A stretch of DNA of 50,155 nucleotides from Gammaproteobacteria bacterium (lineage in GTDB: Bacteria; Pseudomonadota; Gammaproteobacteria; GRL18). The stretch covers positions 1,872 to 52,026 of the forward strand of contig JALWRI010000096.1 in the NCBI GenBank assembly GCA_026994225.1. The letters run 5' to 3'. The notes under the pieces are model-generated. The model did no database searches. It was not told where the DNA came from and worked only from the letters and a program-made list of their open reading frames with translations. This document shows, piece after piece, positions 36,684 to 45,081 of the stretch. The first letter of the stretch is position 1. Every line of letters starts with the position of its first letter. The translations under genes were made by a program, and so were the position numbers.

Positions 36684-37610
36684 ATGATAAAAGTACAACA
36701 TATCAATAAATACTTTGGCGAAGTCCATGCGCTTAATAATATCCATTTTCATGTACCTAAAGCCTCTATTTGTGGTTTTATAGGTCCTAATGGCGCAGGA
36801 AAAACAACCACGATGCGTATTCTTACTACTCTCGATAGTAGTGATAGTGGCGATGCCTGGATCAATGGTTATCATATTTTCCATGATGCTTATCAAGTAC
36901 GTAGAGAAATTGGATATATGCCTGATTACTATGGTACTTATCCTGCTATTACGGTTGCTGAATATTTGGATTTTTTTGCCAGAGCCTATAAACTTAAAAC
37001 TCCTTACCGACAACAACGTATTCAAAAAGTCAGTAATTTTACCGAATTAACCGGATTATTAAAAAGACCAGTAGAAGGTTTATCTAAAGGACAAAAACAA
37101 CGCCTGAGTTTAACCCGTATACTACTCCCCAATCCAAGCGTATTACTTTTAGATGAACCGGCAGCCGGACTGGATCCCCGTGCCAGAATAGAATTACGAG
37201 AATTACTCAAATTATTAGTCAAAGAAGGTAAATCTATTTTTATCAGCTCACATATTTTAACTGAATTAGCAGACTTGATTGATCATGTTGTGATTATTCA
37301 TCAAGGGGCTATTGCCTATTCAGGATTACTTAACCAGCTAAGTCTTAACCAGCATACTCAAGGACATGCTTACACCCTCGAAGTTGCAGATGAAAATACC
37401 CCTATTCGGCGTTTATTACTTGAGCATCCTGCGATACAAGAAGTGAGTGGCGATCAACAATTTATTCATTTTTATTTTGATACACAGCAATATCGCATTG
37501 AAGAATTAATTCAACATATCGTAGAAAAAGGCATTCCTTTATGTCAAATTTTTCGCCGAAAAGATCATTTAGAGGACATTTTTATGGCAGTCACCGACAA
37601 AAATGAGTAG
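36684..37610 (+). CDS. ABC transporter ATP-binding protein
   Basis: This is a 308-residue ATPase. Walker A is GFIGPNGAGKTTTMRIL, the Q-loop region is GYMPDYYGTYPAITVAEYL, the signature is VEGLSKGQKQRLSLTRILL, Walker B is VLLLDEPAAGLDP and the H-loop is ISSHILTEL. A C-terminal extension of about 90 residues follows. The type resembles CcmA/NosF/gliding-type exporters, which work with a separate permease. That permease starts 6 bases downstream. The cargo is unknown. Confidence 0.95.
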   Translation: MIKVQHINKYFGEVHALNNIHFHVPKASICGFIGPNGAGKTTTMRILTTLDSSDSGDAWINGYHIFHDAYQVRREIGYMPDYYGTYPAITVAEYLDFFARAYKLKTPYRQQRIQKVSNFTELTGLLKRPVEGLSKGQKQRLSLTRILLPNPSVLLLDEPAAGLDPRARIELRELLKLLVKEGKSIFISSHILTELADLIDHVVIIHQGAIAYSGLLNQLSLNQHTQGHAYTLEVADENTPIRRLLLEHPAIQEVSGDQQFIHFYFDTQQYRIEELIQHIVEKGIPLCQIFRRKDHLEDIFMAVTDKNE

Positions 37611-37616
37611 CACATA

Positions 37617-39032
37617 ATGTTGACACAAATTACTACCTGGTTAGATGATCGACTTAATCCCATTATGGTAAAGGAAGTTTATCAAGGCTATAGAGAAAAA
37701 ACCTTTATCAGCGGTTTATCTACTATTTTGTTATTAGCATTACTTGGCTATCTGATTATTGCCTATTCTAATGATAGCTACATCAATAATGGCAAGGATT
37801 TTTTTAATTTTTTACTGGTATTAACAGGCTTAATTACCTTATTTAGTATTCCTTCTAGTTCAGCGAATCAATTACGCAATGAAATAAGTTCTAATACTCT
37901 CGATTTGATTACAATTACACATTTAAGTGCCTGGACAATAATTAGTGGACGATTTCAAGCAGCAGGCATTAAGGTGCTACTGCTTTTTGCTTATATAGGT
38001 CCTTTTGCGATAGCCTCCTTTTTATTGGGGGGCATTGGAGTTAGCACTATTTTATTTCGATTAATATTATTACTGCTGGCAGTGGCTTTATTTAGCTCAT
38101 TTTTGTTATTATCCAATACTCTCAGTATTTTCGGACATCAATACACCTTACTCTCTCGAGGTATCCAAGGAGTCAGCACCATGCTGTTTGCTCCTATGGT
38201 TTTAATCGTATTAGTAAATGTACCAGACAATGTTTTCACATCGGTCAGTTTTGATACCGCAACGATATACTTTATACTCTATTATCTCTTTCTCATTTTA
38301 GTTATCTGTTTTTTTCATTTACGCCTTGCTGCGGATCTATTACAAGCAAAAGGAATACGTAGTTTTTATCGTAGTAAAATTACCTTGCTTATTGCCCTGA
38401 TACTGTCTGTCATCGCTATTTTTGCAAGTAATGTCTTGTTATCTTCCTCATTGAGTTATCCGCTCACACATAATAATATCCGTAGTCTTATTATGTTAGC
38501 ATTGTTGGTTTTTTACATTTTTAGTCTGTTTTGGAGTAGTTATGTTCCTCAACATCGATTAACCTTTTCCCCCATGACCCGTTATTTTTTCTCTGATGGC
38601 TATTTCCCTACCTTACGTTTCGTCTTTGTTAGTACCTGCACTGTGATACTAAGCAGTTATTTTTTGTCTCATAACAGCAATGATCTATGGGTAGGTGTCT
38701 TCTTTTTTAGTCAATTTTGCTTTTTCACTGGTATCGCTTATTTTTTACGAGCATTAGGTAGATCCCCCCATTCTGCGATTATTTATCAATTATGGCTACT
38801 GGGTTTATTTATTATAACGGTGATGATAAGCATTATTGTCTTTAGCTTTAACCACCATGCCAGTAAATTACCTAGTATCATACATGTCTTTATGCCCCTT
38901 AGCATTATTGACACCACTCGCTATATACTCCAGGCTCAAGTCTGGAATTTTATTCCTTTATTCCTCGGTTTAGCTTTTGCTTTTTTAGGTAAAGGAATTA
39001 TTTATAACAAAAACAAGAAGAGAAAAAAATAA
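37617..39032 (+). CDS. ABC transporter permease
   Basis: This is a 471-residue membrane protein with about 10-12 hydrophobic helices. The N-terminus, NPIMVKEVYQGYREKTFISG, is the cytosolic lead-in typical of ABC-2 type export permeases (NP...KE.....R). LITLFSIPSSSANQLRNEIS and SNTLDLITITHLSAWTIISG continue the ABC-2 pattern, in which the coupling helix follows the E...TLdLL motif. It pairs with the ATPase encoded just upstream. Cargo cannot be told; the next gene, a lipoxygenase-like protein, suggests a link to lipid or surface chemistry, but that is only positional. Confidence 0.86.
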   Translation: MLTQITTWLDDRLNPIMVKEVYQGYREKTFISGLSTILLLALLGYLIIAYSNDSYINNGKDFFNFLLVLTGLITLFSIPSSSANQLRNEISSNTLDLITITHLSAWTIISGRFQAAGIKVLLLFAYIGPFAIASFLLGGIGVSTILFRLILLLLAVALFSSFLLLSNTLSIFGHQYTLLSRGIQGVSTMLFAPMVLIVLVNVPDNVFTSVSFDTATIYFILYYLFLILVICFFHLRLAADLLQAKGIRSFYRSKITLLIALILSVIAIFASNVLLSSSLSYPLTHNNIRSLIMLALLVFYIFSLFWSSYVPQHRLTFSPMTRYFFSDGYFPTLRFVFVSTCTVILSSYFLSHNSNDLWVGVFFFSQFCFFTGIAYFLRALGRSPHSAIIYQLWLLGLFIITVMISIIVFSFNHHASKLPSIIHVFMPLSIIDTTRYILQAQVWNFIPLFLGLAFAFLGKGIIYNKNKKRKK

Positions 39033-39083
39033 CAAAAAGAATGTTACGCTATATTAGAATAATCAGGCTGAAGGAAGAAAGCT

Positions 39084-40499
39084 ATGCCACAACATTACTT
39101 ACAAGAAGATTTTCTTTATCATCGTAAAGGTCCTTGGCCACAACCTTCTCCTAGCCGTCCATTACAAATGGCTCCAGAAGTCTTACATTTACCTGTACAA
39201 GAAGTATGGGATTGGCATAAGCATGTAGGAATACGTTATTTTAGCAGTCTGTTGAGCTATTCACCTAAAGCATTACTATATGCCTGGCAACATCCGGTAT
39301 TAGATAGTATTACTGATCAACAGTTTGTACAATTACTAACCACCTCCGTATACAGTCAATACCTTGATCCACATCTAGATCAGATTGATAAGCAACATTT
39401 TGCTAACTATCTCAATCAGTACCAAACAGATACCCTGTTTTATAAAATTGATTTAAGCCCAATGTGTTTTATGAATACCTCCCCAGGGTTTTATGTTGCG
39501 CCAACCATTACCTTATTAAGAAAAGATAAACAACAATTTAACTGTATTGCAATAAAAATAGGCGATTTAATCTTAACGCCTGAAAATAGTCATGCCTGGG
39601 AATTAAGTAAATATTTTGTCTTACAAGGTGCAGCATACCGTATCAATCTTATTACACACCCTTTACTACATCTTCCTTTTGATGCCATTAATGCCATCAC
39701 CAAATCCTCTGTACCGCAAGGGCATCTACTATTTAAATTATTATATCCACATTTACGTTTAGCATTAGCTGTTAATCATTCAGTTATTGAATCCCCCTTT
39801 TCTATTATTGCCAACCATCCCTGGATGCCCTATTCCCCTTTTAGTGGTTCTGCAGAAGGCAGTTTACATTTATTGGGTGTTGGTTATAGTGGTATTAAGG
39901 GCAACAGCTCTTATCCTGCATACCGTTATGCTATACATCCAACTTTCCCTACATCCGATTATGGTCAATTTTTACAATCTTATTACCATGTCATCTATGA
40001 ATTTGTTTCGCAGGTCATACTATCTATACCTGTGGGAGACAAGATTGTAAAACGTTGGGCAAATTATTGTAGTCATTGGATATCTGGTTTCCCTGATGGA
40101 GAGGCTATTTTTACAGAAAATACTTTCGCTGCAACACTTAGTAGCTATATTTGGAGTGTCAGTGTTGCCCATGCAACAGATCATCAAGCCTTTTATTCCA
40201 TCCCCACTAACAGCGTTCCATTTCGGCTACGTCTTCCTCCTCCTAACAGCCATCATATTGATGCCTATGATATTCGAGATTTGACACACAAAGTAGATTT
40301 TTTTAAATCTAAAATGGCATTCCAATTATTTTATAAACCTTATAGTGTACAACGCCTTATTGACGTAGACTATCAGTTTCAACAACCACATTTAATTGCT
40401 TTACAACAAGCATTTATATACCATTTACGCATGACGGATGCACAATCTAATCCCCGTTATATTGCATTAGAAAGTATTGCCAGCAGTATTCAATATTAA
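39084..40499 (+). CDS. Divergent compact lipoxygenase-family protein
   Basis: This is a 471-residue protein without a signal peptide. Residues 137-196 read like the lipoxygenase catalytic core: FYVAPTITLLRKD, FNCIAIKIGDLILTP, AWELSKYFVLQGAAYRINLI, THPLLH. GHLLFKLLYPHLRLALAVN follows, matching the family HP..KLL.PH.R....N. Likely metal ligands are His192 and His196 (H-x3-H, as in fungal Mn lipoxygenases, against H-x4-H in plant and animal enzymes) and His363 and His367 in IWSVSVAHATDHQAFY. The C-terminal carboxylate would be the fifth, but the last residue is Tyr471 (ESIASSIQY) in place of Ile/Val. FRLRLPPP after the second pair is also typical. Such enzymes add O2 to polyunsaturated lipids. 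It is last in the MoxR/ABC operon, shorter than the usual 600-700 residues, and lacks a PLAT domain. Activity is unproved. Confidence 0.8.
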   Translation: MPQHYLQEDFLYHRKGPWPQPSPSRPLQMAPEVLHLPVQEVWDWHKHVGIRYFSSLLSYSPKALLYAWQHPVLDSITDQQFVQLLTTSVYSQYLDPHLDQIDKQHFANYLNQYQTDTLFYKIDLSPMCFMNTSPGFYVAPTITLLRKDKQQFNCIAIKIGDLILTPENSHAWELSKYFVLQGAAYRINLITHPLLHLPFDAINAITKSSVPQGHLLFKLLYPHLRLALAVNHSVIESPFSIIANHPWMPYSPFSGSAEGSLHLLGVGYSGIKGNSSYPAYRYAIHPTFPTSDYGQFLQSYYHVIYEFVSQVILSIPVGDKIVKRWANYCSHWISGFPDGEAIFTENTFAATLSSYIWSVSVAHATDHQAFYSIPTNSVPFRLRLPPPNSHHIDAYDIRDLTHKVDFFKSKMAFQLFYKPYSVQRLIDVDYQFQQPHLIALQQAFIYHLRMTDAQSNPRYIALESIASSIQY

Positions 40500-40607
40500 A
40501 CAACACTGCATTCTATAACAGAAAAAGCAGTAGAAGAAGTTGCGATTTTTAACTAAAAACCGTACATTGTAGCACTCTTAGAATAATAATCAGGAAAAAA
40601 TGACCGT

Positions 40608-41270
40608 ATGACTCAAGATGAAATGAAAAAAGCCGTTGCACAAGAAGCCATCCAACACGTAGAAATAGATACGATTATTGGTGTAGGTACTGGCTCTACT
40701 GCAAATTTTTTTATTGATGAATTAGCAAAAATTAAACATCAAATTAAAGGAACGGTAGCAAGCTCTGTGGCTTCAGCCGACAGATTAAAAGGACATGGTA
40801 TTGACGTTTTTGAGCTCAATAGTGTTGATGAAATATCCATCTATATTGATGGGGCTGATGAAACCAACGCTTATTTACATTTAGTGAAAGGGGGAGGTGG
40901 TGCGCTCACTCGTGAAAAAATTGTTGCTGCTGCATCTAAAAAGTTTGTCTGTATTGTTGATGAGAGTAAATTAGTTGATTATTTAGGTCAATTCCCTCTT
41001 CCTGTAGAAGTTATCCCTATGGCAAGAGGATATGTAGCACGGGAGATTGTAAAATTAGGCGGTGAACCTGTTCTACGAGAAGGATTTACTACCGATAATG
41101 GCAATATTATTTTAGATATTCACGGTATGGAAATTATGGAAGCGGTCAAACTTGAGAAACAATTAAACCATATTACTGGAGTGGTAACCAACGGTTTATT
41201 TGCTATGCGTCCTGCAGATGTATTGTTAGTGGGTAAACCTGACGGTGTAGATACAGTATATAGCAAATAA
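40608..41270 (+). CDS. rpiA: Ribose-5-phosphate isomerase A
   Basis: This enzyme interconverts ribose-5-phosphate and ribulose-5-phosphate in the pentose phosphate pathway. It has 220 residues, as usual. Motifs are [15 protein letters not shown] near the N-terminus, [35 protein letters not shown] with the catalytic Asp region, [14 protein letters not shown] with the catalytic Glu, and [21 protein letters not shown] precedes the start. An upstream ATG followed by two codons and a TGA overlaps the rpiA ATG (ATGACCGTATGA), a tiny overlapping frame of doubtful meaning. The gene is monocistronic, with a hairpin downstream. Confidence 0.97.
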   Translation: MTQDEMKKAVAQEAIQHVEIDTIIGVGTGSTANFFIDELAKIKHQIKGTVASSVASADRLKGHGIDVFELNSVDEISIYIDGADETNAYLHLVKGGGGALTREKIVAAASKKFVCIVDESKLVDYLGQFPLPVEVIPMARGYVAREIVKLGGEPVLREGFTTDNGNIILDIHGMEIMEAVKLEKQLNHITGVVTNGLFAMRPADVLLVGKPDGVDTVYSK

Positions 41271-41280
41271 TAGTAAGCTC

Positions 41281-41320
41281 GGGCGGAATATATTCCGTCC
41301 GTACTGTGCTATTTTTTTTT
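41281..41320. terminator. Terminator between rpiA and the PepSY gene
   Basis: GGGCGGAAT, ATATTCCGTCC forms a 9 bp stem with one G-T pair, followed on the plus strand by a short gap and nine T. It separates two convergent genes and probably ends rpiA transcription. For the minus strand the tail is less T-rich. Confidence 0.6.
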
Positions 41321-42091
41321 GCCATGATAACGCTGTCTTTTTTTGCGCCACCAAATCATAAATCCGCTTCCTGCAAGCAGTAAAAAAATACCTGCACTAA
41401 TATCAATAATCCATACTCCAGCAGTTCCCCAGAAGCGTCCTGTATGTAGATCCAGTAATACCCGTTCCCAAGACAGCTCTTGAGCAAAAAATTGTTGCCT
41501 AATTTGATGTTGTAGGGATGTAGGTAAGGTAATAGTCGCTGTATTGCTAAGCGTTGCTATGGGGGCTTGTCTTTCCCAACTGATAAAATCATCTTTACTA
41601 ATAAATTGACTATTTTGTGTTACTAATATCGGATAATCCCGTATTGTAATACCGATTATATTAGCAGGTAAGCCACTATTTTTGGACAACTTTTCTATTA
41701 AGTTTCCTTCCTTATCCAGCAAATAGAGCTGATCTTTTTCTACAATTAACCACATATCCTGATACCATGCCACCCCCTTTATTTCTGTAACACTAACAGG
41801 AAAGCGTTGAGCATCTAAAAAAACAGCTTCCCCCACTTGGCTAATATAATGATTTCGTACTTTAAAATAGTGCTGTTTTTCAGGTAATCGTATACCATAC
41901 CAAGAATATAACAGTGAATTTTTAACGAATGTCGTATCGAGTTGAAAGTTTTTGGTATGATTAAGTAATAAACCTGTAATAGTTAAAAAGACCACTATTA
42001 CAGCAACAGACAAGCCCAAACGCCTATGCCACTGAAATAATATAAAAAGATGCCCTTTTCTTTTTTTATGTTTACGGTGATGTCGAGTCAT
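41309..42091 (-). CDS. PepSY-associated membrane protein
   Basis: This is a 260-residue inner-membrane protein. A very basic start (RHHRKHKKRKGHLFILFQWH) leads into a helix with the RRLGLSVAVIVVFLTITGLL motif, including the His/Arg pair common to PepSY-TM proteins. A periplasmic region of about 170 residues follows (LLLNHTKNFQLD and then a beta-rich part with VAWYQDMWLIV). A C-terminal helix (IIDISAGIFLLLAGSGFMIW) ends in WRKKRQRYHGKKK. Members of the family are found with ferric reductases and siderophore genes. It overlaps the FMN-binding gene start by 4 bases, and is last in the Fur-controlled operon. Confidence 0.85.
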   Translation of the reverse strand: MTRHHRKHKKRKGHLFILFQWHRRLGLSVAVIVVFLTITGLLLNHTKNFQLDTTFVKNSLLYSWYGIRLPEKQHYFKVRNHYISQVGEAVFLDAQRFPVSVTEIKGVAWYQDMWLIVEKDQLYLLDKEGNLIEKLSKNSGLPANIIGITIRDYPILVTQNSQFISKDDFISWERQAPIATLSNTATITLPTSLQHQIRQQFFAQELSWERVLLDLHTGRFWGTAGVWIIDISAGIFLLLAGSGFMIWWRKKRQRYHGKKK

Positions 42092-42600
42092 TCATGCTCT
42101 CTAAGCTGTTGATCCAAAAACAATGCTAATTTAGCTAATTTAGTTACTGCCCGTACCGACAATGTTGCACCGGATATACCATCAATAGGCTTACTTAATT
42201 GTAAGTCAGGTTGTAATTGTGCTTGATAAAATTGCTGAGTAAAGAAGCGATGACGAATTTCCCACCCCCTGGACTCTCTAAAGACTAATATTGTTATCTT
42301 ATCTATTTGGCTATTTTTTACCACTATCCCTACCGTGATCATTTTTTCTTTGCCAATTTCTTCTAATATCCATGCTGTTTTTTTACCATCATCCCAATAA
42401 CGAATACGTAAACTTTCGTAAAGATGCCCCAGAATTTTCTTGATCGAAGGTTTTAGGCTTTTTGTTTGCCATAATACCTTCGCTTTAGGAATATGAGAGG
42501 AAAAAGTTTGTTTTAAAAAATCCTCATTCGACAGGTACACTGAACTGGAAAAAACCAGATCAGTGTAAAGTAAAGATAACAGTAATAATACTACACGCAT
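42088..42600 (-). CDS. Periplasmic FMN-binding domain protein
   Basis: This is a protein of about 170 residues with signal peptide MRVVLLLLSLLYTDLVFSSS. The frame extends to a TTG at 42621, but the ATG at 42600 fits the signal peptide better. The C-terminal half is an FMN_bind domain: ITVGIVVKNSQIDKITILVF, RGWEIRHRFFTQQF, and the flavinylation motif KPIDGISGATLS, where FMN would be attached covalently to the Thr by an ApbE-type transferase. No ApbE gene is seen in the window. It lies between the porin and the PepSY protein, so I infer a role as electron carrier in periplasmic reduction, probably of iron. Confidence 0.88.
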   Translation of the reverse strand: MRVVLLLLSLLYTDLVFSSSVYLSNEDFLKQTFSSHIPKAKVLWQTKSLKPSIKKILGHLYESLRIRYWDDGKKTAWILEEIGKEKMITVGIVVKNSQIDKITILVFRESRGWEIRHRFFTQQFYQAQLQPDLQLSKPIDGISGATLSVRAVTKLAKLALFLDQQLREHE

Positions 42601-42604
42601 AAAA

Positions 42605-43819
42605 CTAAAATTGATAACCAATCCCTAAATTAAAGCCGTCCAATTCACTTTTCCCATCAGGCGTTGACTGATCTTGCCAGTCCATTTTAACCACTACATC
42701 TTCATGCGGCCAATAGTTCACACCATAATTATATTGTTGATATTCACTATCCAAAGAATTACCCGCCTGATTATCCCACTGATTATAACGTATAAAGACA
42801 CCCCATTGTGAAGCAATTTTTACAGCCGGCTCAATATAAAACCCTTTTTGTACATCTGCACCCACCGATTCAGGTCCTGATCCATCTAAATTCCAATGAG
42901 CATAAAGGGCTTTTAAAGCAAAAGGACCTTTTTGAAGATCAACATGCGCTTCCCATAACCAGGCAGAACCACCATTTTCACTGGCAATACTTTGAGTAAT
43001 GTCTGTTTGATATTGGCCTGTAATAGCTAATTCCAAACCAGGAACACCTGTCCATTTAATACGTCCTGTATAGGCCAAATCACTGGCATCGGCTTCACTT
43101 ACCTTTTGACGACCTTTACGAATAGCATAGTTTTTTGCCGCAGAGACCTTTAACCCTGAATGCGCATACATAGCATAACTTAACCCTATATCAGTATTAC
43201 CATGTATCCCTGCTCCAGCTTCCCACCATGTTGAAGGAAGAATATTTTTTTCCACCGGATTACGTTCTACACCATAAAAGCTAGGTGGCTCATGGGTTTC
43301 ATTAATAATACCGACAGGAACAAGAAACAATCCACCTTGTGCCGTTAAACCATCGCTAATATCAAAATCAATATAAGCCTGTTCTAATTCCACCCCTCCA
43401 GCTTCATCTCCTGCCGAGATAACATGCTCTACTTCCAACTCAGAAACAAAACGAATACTTTCAGTAAAATCATGTGAAAAGAATAAAACAAAACGATGAA
43501 AATCTATTTCATCTTTATCGCTACCTCCTGCTGTTTTATTATCTAAATTATTATAATGTAATTCACCATAACCACCAAAATGCGATTTACCACTGCCTTG
43601 ATGTGTGCTTCCTTCTTCTTTTATATTCGCTTCTACCATCTCACCTGTCGCTTCAATTTTTTCTTCATTAACCTTTGCTTTTGCTTTTAATGCCTGAATT
43701 TCCGCTTGTTGCTGTTGGATAATTTTCCACATTTCTTGTACTGATGGCATTGCCTCATCCCCTGCCATAGCAAAAGATGATGATAGAAGTAATACAAAAC
43801 ACATTGACTTTTTATACAT
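42605..43819 (-). CDS. LbtU-type outer-membrane siderophore porin
   Basis: This is a 404-residue outer-membrane beta-barrel. Signal peptide MYKKSMCFVLLLSSSFAMAG is followed by a short coiled coil (VQEMWKIIQQQQAEIQALKA) that could form a trimer stalk. Then a barrel starts at FGGYGELHYNNLDNK. HRFVLFFSHDFTESIRFVSE, GLFLVPVGIINETHEPP and FYGVERNPVEKNILPSTWW are typical of LbtU/phosphate-porin-like proteins. It ends ...FNLGIGYQF with the terminal Phe required for barrel insertion. LbtU takes up legiobactin in Legionella without TonB. AAGG lies 10 bases before the ATG. A Fur box overlaps its promoter. Confidence 0.85.
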   Translation of the reverse strand: MYKKSMCFVLLLSSSFAMAGDEAMPSVQEMWKIIQQQQAEIQALKAKAKVNEEKIEATGEMVEANIKEEGSTHQGSGKSHFGGYGELHYNNLDNKTAGGSDKDEIDFHRFVLFFSHDFTESIRFVSELEVEHVISAGDEAGGVELEQAYIDFDISDGLTAQGGLFLVPVGIINETHEPPSFYGVERNPVEKNILPSTWWEAGAGIHGNTDIGLSYAMYAHSGLKVSAAKNYAIRKGRQKVSEADASDLAYTGRIKWTGVPGLELAITGQYQTDITQSIASENGGSAWLWEAHVDLQKGPFALKALYAHWNLDGSGPESVGADVQKGFYIEPAVKIASQWGVFIRYNQWDNQAGNSLDSEYQQYNYGVNYWPHEDVVVKMDWQDQSTPDGKSELDGFNLGIGYQF

Positions 43820-43862
43820 GCTAAGATAACCTTTTTAAAAATACAAACATAACAATAAACTA

Positions 43863-43881
43863 AATGATAACGATTATCATT
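43863..43881 (-). promoter_or_regulatory. Fur box overlapping the lbtU-like promoter
   Basis: AATGATAA, centre CGA, TTATCATT is a perfect 8+8 inverted repeat, close to the Fur consensus (GATAATGATAATCATTATC). It lies 44 bases before the porin ATG and overlaps the -10 element, which fits iron-dependent repression of the porin, FMN-binding and PepSY genes. Confidence 0.85.
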
Positions 43882-43908
43882 ATACACTATAAAGAAATAA
43901 AAAAACAA
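43879..43908 (-). promoter_or_regulatory. Sigma-70-like promoter of the iron operon
   Basis: On the minus strand TTGTTT (43903-43908), an 18-base spacer and TATAAT (43879-43884) form a good promoter. The -10 lies inside the right end of the Fur box, about 60 bases before the porin start codon. Confidence 0.6.
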
Positions 43909-43962
43909 TATATCATAGACCAAAATACTGCTAAAACCTCTGGTTCTAGCAAATATAAGCGG

Positions 43963-45081
43963 TTATTTACATACGGTATGGATATTACCATAATAAACAA
44001 GAGGAAAATGTAACTGTTGACACACTTGTTGGAATGTCTGTTGCTGCGTTGTCGTATTATTACTCGATAGATACCAACTACTAAAAAATTCCATAAGTAG
44101 ATCACTATCTTTTGTAGCAACCCGTACTAACTGATAATCATCGTCAAGTTTTGCCGCTTTTACTAAGGCAGCAATACTTTGTTCACGATTAAACGTACCA
44201 TCAATTAAACCATAATCTTGTGCTTGCTGATTAGAAAATATTTGCGCCCCTAATGTATTAATAATCAAATCCTGATTAATTCCTCTATTTTTTGCAATAT
44301 GATTAACAAAATTTTGATATTCTTGATCGATACCTTGTTGCAAATTATTTAGTTCTCTTTCACTCGGTTGACGAAAAGGGTTCCCCAAATCTTTACCAAA
44401 TCCAGCAGTAATACTATATTGTTCAATACCTTCTGTTGTAGTAACACCTCCTGTAAAAATCCCTTCATTCAAGGCAGTAGGATGTTTGTAATATTTAATC
44501 ATAGGTCCTAACACACCAATACTACCTATCATACTGCCATAATCAGCATAAATTTTATCTGCTCCTGCCATTGCCATCATACCACCTGACGCAGATAAGC
44601 CTTCCACATACGCATAGACAGGTTGTTGGGTTTGTTTTTGGTAATACTTTATACCCTCATAAATCGCCATAGAACCAAAGATCGTCCCCCCTGGTGTTTG
44701 AAATTGTAATAAAACACCTTTAATGGCTTTATTTTTAGCGACTTTTTTTAAAATATCTTTAATGGCATAACCATAAGTTATTCCACTTTGCAAAAAATGT
44801 AACGCTAACTCACTTTCGTTTGTACTGCCTAAAATTATGCCTTCTATAGGTAAAAGTAATAATTTCTTATCACTGTGTTTATCTCCTGAAACAAACTGAA
44901 AATCCAGCTTGTCTTTTTCAATCACTTGCTGAAATTTCCCTTCATTTTGTAAACTTTCTACTAATCCTCCTAATATCACTCCAAACAATAACAGGATTAA
45001 AAAGAAGGCAACAATCAGACTAAAAATATTAACAATAATCTGTTTTATAGTTTGCAAAGAATACAATACAATGGTTTTCAT
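43963..45081 (-). CDS. sppA: Signal peptide peptidase SppA-type serine protease
   Basis: This is a membrane-anchored protease of 372 residues, the short (single S49 domain) type rather than the 67 kDa E. coli form. An N-terminal helix (IVNIFSLIVAFFLILLLFGV) holds it in the inner membrane. The nucleophile is Ser165 in YVEGLSASGGMMAMAG; PGGTIFGSMAIYEGIKYY and GSMIGSIGVLGP are also typical. The C-terminal 50 residues are Gln-rich and unlike the family. The start overlaps the carbonic anhydrase-like stop by four bases, so they are translationally coupled. Confidence 0.9.
   Translation of the reverse strand: MKTIVLYSLQTIKQIIVNIFSLIVAFFLILLLFGVILGGLVESLQNEGKFQQVIEKDKLDFQFVSGDKHSDKKLLLLPIEGIILGSTNESELALHFLQSGITYGYAIKDILKKVAKNKAIKGVLLQFQTPGGTIFGSMAIYEGIKYYQKQTQQPVYAYVEGLSASGGMMAMAGADKIYADYGSMIGSIGVLGPMIKYYKHPTALNEGIFTGGVTTTEGIEQYSITAGFGKDLGNPFRQPSERELNNLQQGIDQEYQNFVNHIAKNRGINQDLIINTLGAQIFSNQQAQDYGLIDGTFNREQSIAALVKAAKLDDDYQLVRVATKDSDLLMEFFSSWYLSSNNTTTQQQTFQQVCQQLHFPLVYYGNIHTVCK

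Noticed and set aside
40600-40610. Four-codon frame ATGACCGTATGA overlapping the rpiA start as a regulatory peptide
   Set aside because: It is too short to judge; the overlap can arise by chance in AT-rich sequence and the ribosome site serves rpiA equally well.
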